Origin: Lingula anatina
Lineage: Eukaryota; Brachiopoda; Lingulata; Lingulida; Lingulidae
Direction of reading: 5' to 3'
Length of the DNA stretch: 33,560 nt
Assembly (NCBI RefSeq): GCF_001039355.2
Contig: NW_019773513.1
Span: 183,662-217,221 of the forward strand
The notes below the pieces were generated by a model. It was not told the origin of the DNA. It did no database searches and worked only from the letters and a program-made list of their open reading frames with translations. How positions within the stretch are numbered: the first letter of the stretch is position 1; each line of letters begins with the position of its first letter. The translations under genes and the position numbers were made by a program. Positions 26,764 through 33,560 of the stretch are shown piece after piece.

Positions 26764-27045
26764 TATAGCTATTTATATTAGTTTTATCTTACCATCCAAT
26801 ATTTCATCTGCTTGCAGTCAGATTTCATCAGGGAATGAGGTTGTGACAGGTATGACAACCTGTCACCCCCTCTGGTGTGCTATTTGGTCAGACCCCCCCC
26901 CCTGCCTGCCCCTCCCTTAGGAGTGGGTGACCACCAGAGGGGGTGACAGGTTGTCATACCTGTCACAACCTCATTCCCTGATGAAATCTGACTGCAAGCA
27001 GATGAAATATTGGATGGTAAGATAAAACTAATATAAATAGCTATA
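26764..27045. repeat. Perfect 114-bp inverted repeat with 54-bp spacer
   Basis: 26764-26877 and 26932-27045 are exact reverse complements. The right arm ends directly at an isolated N (27046). Each arm contains a nested hairpin (GTGACAGGT, ATGACA, ACCTGTCAC at 26843-26866 in the left arm). The spacer is C-rich. It is either a recent inverted duplication or an assembly or sequencing foldback artefact. Confidence 0.92.
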
Positions 27046-28154
27046 NGTCTTGGCTGCTGATGTTTTCAAATTGTCCAAAAATTTCTTGATTGTTGACATG
27101 AACAGAGATGATGATGTTGTTGAACAAAGTTGTATAGATGAAGTTCAAACAGTGGTCTTGGTGATCATATATAACTGCCAGTGTTATATCATAGTAATAT
27201 GTTTGTAATGGGTGGCCACAAATTCATATGCAGAAAAGCTATCATCTTCATTGGTCCATACTGTTCATTGAAAAAGAAACCTCCAAACAATATGCATGTT
27301 GAAAGATTGCTGGATGAAGATGGATGTTTTTTATGATAAAGGAAATCCAAATGTGCATTCTTCATCCCTGAAGTTCTGGGGCCTGTTGATGGTTGACAAA
27401 AGAACACAGCTCAGAAGTTTAACAAAAAGGACTTCTTTGATCCAAGAAAACTTTCTTTAAGTCCACAAAATCATGGCAGTTGCGTGTTTGAAGCATTTCT
27501 TAGTTTTTATAAAAATGGCTTGTTGGAACAAACTTTGAGAGACTTATTCTGAGTGAAAAGACTATAAAATTTCCTTCTTGAGTTTTGACTAACGTTTTCT
27601 GGGGCCCTGTTAAAAACCCTCTCTTCATTCTCTGGGTCACTTTGTAACTGTGATGTATGCCAGGGCTGGGAGAGATTTACCTGCTGATGAATGTTTGTCT
27701 TTAGATTTTCTACTTTGTTTTTCATTCATGCTCCTTTGCTTCCTTTGTACATATTTGCCCTTTTGCCATCAAGAAGAAAAAATTAGTGAACAAAATTATT
27801 TAAGTGGCTCGATAAAAATTCACTCAAGTGGGGTGATAAGAATTTCACAGCTAATGTAACAGGATTCAGCATCTTGGTGGCTTGGAGTAGGATATTTTTG
27901 CACAATTTTAGTCTCATAATCTCAACAGGTCAACAAATTTTTTGGAGAAATTTACACTCAGCTTGTCAAATGTAAGCAGCTGAATGGTGTGATTTTCTAC
28001 TGTTATAATTCAAATTGAATGATTTGTAAAAAAATAAATGAAGCAGATCCAGTTGGATGGACTGCCCAATGGCAGTCTTCGTATGGAAATTTTGTTATTT
28101 ATCAACACATGTTCAACTGTGCAATTTATTCTTGAGTGAGATAACTTTCCCTTA

Positions 28155-28360
28155 AGCCCCCGTTACACTGGACGGCATCCTTTCTGCCACCTTGAAACTG
28201 GTATTGCTGTGGTCATAGAAAGGAGGCACAAGCATCACTTTGGTTGCGGAATGAATGCTTAATGATTGGCCAGTTGTTGGCACGTAAATTTTTTTTTAGA
28301 CTCTCAAACGGGGCCATATTACAGGATGCAGAAAGGATGCTGTCCAGTGTAAAGGGGTTT
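28155..28360. mobile_element. Harbinger-like MITE
   Basis: A 206-bp element with imperfect 36-bp terminal inverted repeats (AGCCCCCGTTACACTGG against inverted AAACCCCTTTACACTGG, both continuing ACNGCATCCTTTCTGC). It is flanked by TTA on both sides (28152-28154 and 28361-28363). No ORF is present. Confidence 0.7.
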
Positions 28361-28665
28361 TTACTTGTTTTATACACCATGGATTGAGGATTTATATTCA
28401 GCTTGGCATTTGTGGTGTTTGGTTTGTTTATATACTTAATTCCATCACAGCAATGTTATATAATTACTATTCAACTGGTTTTGTTACAACATGTAATCTG
28501 TATATATTGTTTTTATAGACTGTTATCACAAAATATTATTTGTGATGCTTTTTTTATATCGGCTGATGTGGACATGTAATTAGGTCAAAATGCAGATGAA
28601 TTAATTCATTTTAAGCCACAATCAATGTATAAAGAATACAAAAAAAAAGCTTGTACAAATAGTTA

Positions 28666-28838
28666 TGGCCCCTTTCACATCTAATGGCAATTTTCTGTAT
28701 CGCCTCAGTTTGTGAGATTGACAACTTAATAGGTTGGGTATTTTGTAAACGAGTCGCCGAAACAAAGCACCTGCGCCCTTCTGGGACAGTCAAACCGGCT
28801 TGATACAGAAAACTGCTGCCCAACGTGACGAGGCCCAA
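28666..28838. mobile_element. MITE-like inverted-repeat element
   Basis: The left end TGGCCCCTTTCAC...GGCAATTTTCTGTATC pairs with the inverted right end TTGGGCCTCGTCAC...GCAGTTTTCTGTATC. The flanks are TTA and TGA, so the target duplication is imperfect or lost. It lies 300 bp from the element at 28155. Confidence 0.55.
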
Positions 28839-29415
28839 TGAAATTTATTGCTTGGTAAAATAAAACATCTATAGTACCCCTAGCTGTGTTGATATGGTAG
28901 TTCAAACCATGAATTGAACTGTACCGATTTCTACAGATATATATATATGCAGCAGTTAAAGATGTTACGAGAACACCTTGACAAAGTTTTAACTTGCTAT
29001 TAAATGGAGATACAATCTACTAGGAGATGACTGTATTTATTATGCAAGAAAAATTATGATCAGCAAGGTTAAATGTTGCCTACAAAAATGAAGCTTGCAC
29101 AGAAAGTGCAAATATTTGACATTCTGATGAAAATAAAAACATTCGAAATTTTTTATGACTAATTTGTCATTTTATTATAAGTCTTTGGACAGCCCTGGTA
29201 TTTCTCAGTCAAATCAAAAATTAGAATTATTTTTGAACAAATTTCTTTATTCTTCACAGCCAGTGCATTTATGATGATAGTCTTTCCAAATTATTTTGTG
29301 TTCTACCACCTTGTCTCAATTCATAGATTACATTTGCTCAGTTTCAAAAATAAAGATTCATTTAAATAACTGAAGATTGTGTCTTTTGTTGAAAAGTCTC
29401 TGCTCTTTTTTCTCC

Positions 29416-29516
29416 TCATTTAAAGTCTGTTCCGAAGTCGTAATCCTCATCAGCTTCAGCTCCGAGTCCACTCATAGCGCCATCTAGTGCCCTGGAGAGC
29501 TCTCCCGCCAACGCAT
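29416..29516 (-). CDS. Terminal exon with acidic tail
   Basis: 101 nt after the acceptor TTTCAG, ending in TGA (29418-29416). It encodes a short amphipathic helix-like segment and an acidic DEDYDF tail. Clean splice signals on both sides of the intron and frame continuity support it. Confidence 0.6.
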
Positions 29517-29924
29517 CTGAAAATGATGTCAAAGCATGGGTCAAGACTCACTCTAACAACAGAAAAAAAATTAGAGACAATTTGTTGCAAATTAGTTGCT
29601 TTGATAACTTTCTCTAAATGAAAATCAAGATGTGATTGACAACTAAGAAAATTGTAATTGATGATATCACTTCTTTATATTGTAACAAAATGAGGGATAT
29701 TTTTTTCTAAATTAAAATTGTCCTGTATTTTGAATAAAAAAATTCAGTACTGTACCTGCTCTCTTTCTCTTTTTCTTCATCTTCTTAAAATCCTGTTTTC
29801 TTTCTCTGTTTACCTGCTGGTTAAGACTCGGGACATTCTCAGAGTTTTGTTTTTTCTTCTCTGTAACCTTGGACGAGCTCTTCTTGGTTGGTTTTCTTTC
29901 CATGGATACCGTGACATCCTTTAA
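29416..29924 (-). CDS. Last two coding exons of a lysine-rich, possibly GNL3L-like protein
   Basis: Exons 29924-29756 and 29516-29416 join in frame across a GT-AG intron (donor gtacag, acceptor TTTCAG). Together they encode about 88 residues: a Lys/Ser-rich stretch, a basic block KKMKKKRKRA, then DALAGELSRALDGAMSGLG and an acidic aromatic tail EDYDFGTDFK followed by TGA. The pattern K/R-rich helix then KRAD-x2-A-x2-LS resembles the C terminus of GNL3L-type nucleolar GTPases as I remember it. That is a weak, memory-based match. No GTPase exon was recognised in the remaining window. The exon's first frame has a stop just 5' of the acceptor, so a separate small protein starting at Met 29903 (about 81 aa) cannot be excluded. 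It converges with the p38 gene. Confidence 0.5.
29756..29924 (-). CDS. Penultimate exon, lysine-rich
   Basis: 169 nt starting after TTGTAG, phase 0 at its start and phase 1 at its end. It is strongly biased to Lys, Arg, Ser and Gln, consistent with a nucleolar or disordered basic segment. Confidence 0.55.
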
Positions 29925-32054
29925 CTACAAGTCAAAATCAAAGATGAGACATGAATAGGTGCACTAAGATCAGACTCTGAAAGGAAAATCTAGGCAAATA
30001 AAACATTTTATTGTACTACTAAATGCATAGTTACTAAAACACCTATAAACTTGACTCTGTGCATAAGTTTTCTATTGTATGCTCAATTTTGCCAATTGAA
30101 AATGGTCATAAATATAATGAAAAAAGTAGATAAAAGTTTGGTTAAATGTGTTGTTGATAGTGCAACTAGTACACATCTAGTTGAATTGTCCACCTCAAAC
30201 ATGTTCCCTATTACTGAGCACATCCTAATCTTTAAAGTTTGAATAATTAAGTTAATCAGTTCTTTACATTGGAACTTATAGTGCCTAATTTACCATAGCA
30301 CAGTCACTTAACACTGCAAATAAAATTACCTGTGTGAAAAGCAGGTAAACAACAGCTTAAAAAAGAGCATGACATCAATTTTGTCAACAAAGAGAGCACA
30401 GTGGATTCTAAGTGACAGATGTCAAAGATTAGGTCACAGGTCAAAGGTTAGGTCAGAGGTCAGATCAATAACTATCAATACACCCCCTTGCTTATTTAAC
30501 CTTCACCAAGACAGTTCCTAATTAATAATTCTATAATCAAATCCTGCTGGTGAATAAACTGAATAGTCACGGAGGGTCATTAAATATTAAAGGGTTGATG
30601 TTTTTTTAATTGACTTCTATTATTTGTTTTCCCTTCTGTGGAGAAATCAGCATATCAAATTTATCACACCTTTTTTTAATGAAAAATTATTTGGTTGTAC
30701 AATGAGGAGTTGTGGCCATTGAGGTTTAGACCTCCTCACTGACACTGAGGTCTCTGAAGAACAGAATTGAATGACATGGTGGTGGTTTAACCCATTAAGA
30801 GAGCTGGGGGTAGTAGAAGGAGCCCAAATACAAACAGGTACAATTAACTAATTCATAAGTTCAATTCGATAAATTATTTAGCTAAAAAAAACAAAAAATA
30901 AAAAAATATATTTGAAAAGTAAAACCTAGGATACACATTAGGCATAGCCTTCTATCAACCTCTTACCACAAGACAATTTAGAAGAATTTTATACAAGGTT
31001 ATGACATCAGTGATCTTAGCAAAGTAACCTTTTACAACTGAAGTACAGAAATTACATAAGCTGAAAAGCAAATACATGCTACGACACACTCTCTACATTA
31101 AACATTTTAGAAAGATTAAGATAACAATTTAACAGTAGAGTTCACAAAATGTCACAGAAGAAAAATATTTTCCTGTGTTGTTCATTATAAAGCAAAAAAT
31201 GTGACACCATTTAAAAACGGGTCAATTTATTGAAAGTGCCCAGTCAAAATAGTCAATTTACTATGCTAAGTAGCTACATAAACAATCTCCAAAGAGCCAA
31301 TCCATTAGAATAGCCTCATCACACGCCATAAAGTACACACTCCACACAATTGAAGACTTTTAGACGCACAATACCAAAACTGTTCTGATCTTGTTGCTGT
31401 TGTACAGGTGCAGGCAATATGGAACCCTAGTTACTTCTCTCTGCCGAGAACCCTACCACAGTGAGCAAATAGATTAAAACAGCTACATCAGAAAATACTT
31501 AAAGCTGCTAATGGAGTACTAAATGAACCCAAGGACCTGAGGATTTTGAGAGGCAGACAAATCAATGGCCAAAGTGAAATAGGAAACGCAACCCATCTAT
31601 CAATCACATTTGGAAGCCACTCAACGAGGACAGTTGATTGATAAATTGCACGGCGCCATCTTCAATCATTTATTTGGATGCTACTGCAAACAGCACAAAT
31701 TGATTACTGTAACACAGTACACAAAATTCAACTTGTCACCTGTCACTGTTCAGTGTATTAATTGGAGACAAATGGTGTTGACAGGATCAATTGGGCTTGT
31801 AAAGCAGGAATTCATGACATGCATCTACTCAACTAGGATTTAAATGAAAACAATTCAGTAATTTTATTCATAACACGAGAATGAGCCTTAGCACGGAGAA
31901 GGATTACAAGAACTGAAGAATTTAGCACATTTAAAACTTTGCCCTTTGACAGAATTGAAAACAAAAATGAAACATGGAATACATGAAACACAGTGTCAGG
32001 AACAATTTTTGCCACTTCTAAAGAAGGTGTAATTCTGGAATAAAAAGCAGAGGT
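29925..32054. other. No gene recognised
   Basis: AT-rich sequence without convincing exons. It contains a short tandem repeat of nuclear-receptor-like half sites (30421-30465). Upstream exons of the minus-strand gene ending at 29416 could lie here or beyond the window, but I could not identify any. Confidence 0.5.
30421..30465. repeat. 19-bp tandem repeat with AGGTCA pairs
   Basis: Two 19-bp units of the type GTCAAAGRTTAGGTCASAG plus a partial third. They create two DR1-type pairs, AGGTCACAGGTCA (30431-30443) and AGGTCAGAGGTCA (30450-30462). Confidence 0.75.
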
Positions 32055-33233
32055 ATGTCCCCCCAGCAGCTGTACCTCTATACTGACACAACAGCCAGTG
32101 TCAGTGGGAAATCGTTGCCTAATCAACAGAGGAAACAAAGCGGAATCCACACCACACAACTCAGAGGGAACGAACCCACCAAGAGGGTCACATTTACGGA
32201 CAAAAATGAAGTTAAAACCACAGCTGGTGTGGTGGCAAAAAAGAAGAAAGTTTCACTGCCACCAATAGGACCCCAGTCATCCACTGATCCAGCCAACAGA
32301 AAGAAGGCATTAGAGGTAAAACTTTCGCCAGCCAGGGGCATTCTAAAACGATCTTCACTTCCAAAAGAAGACAATTCCGTTCCCACTGTTCCCAGCACCA
32401 GCAGACCTGAGAGTTTGCTCTCCTTAACCTCAGCCAGTCACCATGACAATGAAGACACGGTCAGTGTTGACCCCTGCGAGTGTGACCCTGCCTCGTCCAG
32501 TGTCCCGTTAGGTCAGCAATGTCCAGGATGTGGTGGATGGAAGTGGACCGACCAAGAGAGCAACCTCGTAGAAACTCCATCACAGGACAGGATACAGGAC
32601 AGAGGTAGAGCACAGAGGTCAGAGAGGGCACCACGTGTCCCCTCCCCAGTGGACAGTGAGTATGATCTAGAAAAGGACAGTCTGTGGTACAACAGGTTTG
32701 GTCTGGTGGACTCCCCAGTTCTTAGTGAGGATCTTGAGAGAGAGGACAAACAAAAAATGGAGGATTTTACGCCAAACATGAGGCTGAGCCCAAATGATCT
32801 CAGAGACAATCAAGGCAGTCGCAAAAATTCTAAATCTAGTCCCATTCTTCCTGCTATACAAAATGGACACAGGCTACACAAATATTTAGACAAAAAGCGA
32901 CAAAAACTCCTAAACACAATCCACAGGGATGCCTACGTGGAGACTTTGTCTATTGCCAGGGCAACACAGTTACCACGGGAACCATGGCTCCTAGCAACCA
33001 GGACAACACCAACTGTGGGATTCTCTTACTTTTCCACAAAGCCAACAAAACCAGACTATAGTCACTACTCCAGTGGTAGGGTAAGCAGAAACCCCATGAA
33101 TGAAATCTTTGGAGGGGCTGACATAGACGGTTACTATACCAAAAAGAAATTAAAACAGAAAATAGACGCTGTAAGTGATGTCCACAATGTTGTGTCTCAC
33201 ATGAGTAAATTAGATGAGCAAGGGCATTTTTGA
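32055..33233 (+). CDS. Unrecognised 392-aa protein with two PP1-docking motifs
   Basis: A single uninterrupted ORF starting at ATG 32055 (in-frame stop TAA at 32019-32021) and ending TGA 33231-33233. I do not recognise the family. Residues 1-270 are low-complexity and polar (probably disordered); the C-terminal third looks more ordered, with HKYLDKKRQKLLNTIHRDAY (275-294). KRVTF at 43-47 is a canonical RVxF protein phosphatase 1 docking motif and GILK at 95-98 fits the SILK motif [GS]IL[KR]. Their order is the reverse of that in inhibitor-2. A Cys cluster C-x-C-x12-C-x2-C (141-159) could bind zinc. The ORF may be an entire gene or a large exon of a longer one. A possible ATTAAA lies at 33458-33463. 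Real coding status is supported by length and composition only. Confidence 0.7.
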   Translation: MSPQQLYLYTDTTASVSGKSLPNQQRKQSGIHTTQLRGNEPTKRVTFTDKNEVKTTAGVVAKKKKVSLPPIGPQSSTDPANRKKALEVKLSPARGILKRSSLPKEDNSVPTVPSTSRPESLLSLTSASHHDNEDTVSVDPCECDPASSSVPLGQQCPGCGGWKWTDQESNLVETPSQDRIQDRGRAQRSERAPRVPSPVDSEYDLEKDSLWYNRFGLVDSPVLSEDLEREDKQKMEDFTPNMRLSPNDLRDNQGSRKNSKSSPILPAIQNGHRLHKYLDKKRQKLLNTIHRDAYVETLSIARATQLPREPWLLATRTTPTVGFSYFSTKPTKPDYSHYSSGRVSRNPMNEIFGGADIDGYYTKKKLKQKIDAVSDVHNVVSHMSKLDEQGHF

Positions 33234-33560
33234 TATGCATAATGATGTTGTTTTTATATTTTTATATTCATTACAGATCCAAAGTAAATCCTTCATATCC
33301 TAAGCAAATACATGTCTAGTTCTAAAATGCTTAGAAAAACCACAGTTCTATAACTTTTAAAGGAAGGTTTGTAAGATTTCATTACACTTTTCTCATCTAT
33401 AATATTGTGCCAACCATTATTTCTTTGTAGCTTCGATGATTATAACGTTTAAGTCACATTAAATACTTTACACATTAACTTGTCCATCAAAGAGTTATGA
33501 GAATATATTATATAATATTATTATAAATCCTGTGGTGCTTAAAAAAACATTTTCTCATAA
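33234..33560. other. 3' flank of the 392-aa ORF
   Basis: AT-rich, probably 3' UTR, with ATTAAA at 33458-33463. No other feature was seen. Confidence 0.5.

Larger units (their letters stand above)
26046..29415. other. p38 3' UTR and convergent intergenic region
   Basis: No coding exon was recognised here. A plus-strand AATAAA at 26631-26636 is a plausible p38 poly(A) signal, giving a 3' UTR of about 600 nt; later AATAAA sites make longer forms possible. The region holds a perfect inverted repeat (26764-27045) and two MITE-like elements (28155-28360 and 28666-28838). Confidence 0.5.

Noticed and set aside
31655-31676. YY1-like AAGATGGCGCC on the minus strand as a promoter for the minus-strand gene
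   Set aside because: A single motif match with no exon or CpG context; insufficient to call a start site.
32123-33240. Minus-strand ORFs of 67-98 codons opposite the 392-aa ORF
   Set aside because: They are shadows of the plus-strand coding sequence, with no family resemblance.

Overview
This is animal nuclear DNA. It is AT-rich, with many short coding exons bounded by GT-AG introns, abundant microsatellites, minisatellites and short inverted-repeat elements, one 647-bp assembly gap (15238-15884) and two isolated N bases. Two genes can be rebuilt exon by exon. Their proteins look like those of an invertebrate bilaterian; a lophotrochozoan such as a mollusc is my best guess (inference, not proven).

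Layout. (1) 1376-6103, minus strand: complete nine-exon coding region of GMPPB, mannose-1-phosphate guanylyltransferase beta, 360 aa. A probable non-coding first exon near 10.9 kb would place its promoter head to head with the next gene. (2) 10.9-11.15 kb: compact CpG-bearing region with an NRF1-like and ETS-like sites, probably a bidirectional promoter. (3) 11148-26045, plus strand: complete p38 MAP kinase gene (MAPK14/11 type), 12 coding positions, 368 aa in the standard form. (4) 26.0-29.4 kb: p38 3' UTR and intergenic DNA with a perfect 114-bp inverted repeat and two MITE-like elements. (5) 29416-29924, minus strand: the last two coding exons of a lysine-rich protein whose tail resembles GNL3L-type nucleolar GTPases. 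(6) 32055-33233, plus strand: an unrecognised 392-aa ORF carrying both an RVxF and a SILK-type protein phosphatase 1 docking motif.

The most interesting system is inside the p38 gene. The exon encoding the alpha-F segment of the kinase (exon 8, 72 nt in the standard form) is present as three intact, diverged tandem copies: 8a (21048-21146), 8b (22193-22264) and 8c (23609-23680). All three are entered through ordinary U2-type acceptors, and all three are followed by U12-type (minor spliceosome) donors: GTATCCTT, ATATCCTT and GTATCTTT. The only matching acceptor is that of exon 9, with a near-consensus U12 branch site TTCCTTGAC 12 nt upstream. Because a U12 donor should not join to a U2 acceptor, copies cannot be spliced to each other and exon 7 cannot easily skip to exon 9. 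The arrangement predicts a three-way mutually exclusive exon switch enforced by spliceosome incompatibility, yielding p38 isoforms that differ next to a substrate docking site. It is the same protein segment that is alternatively spliced in JNK genes.
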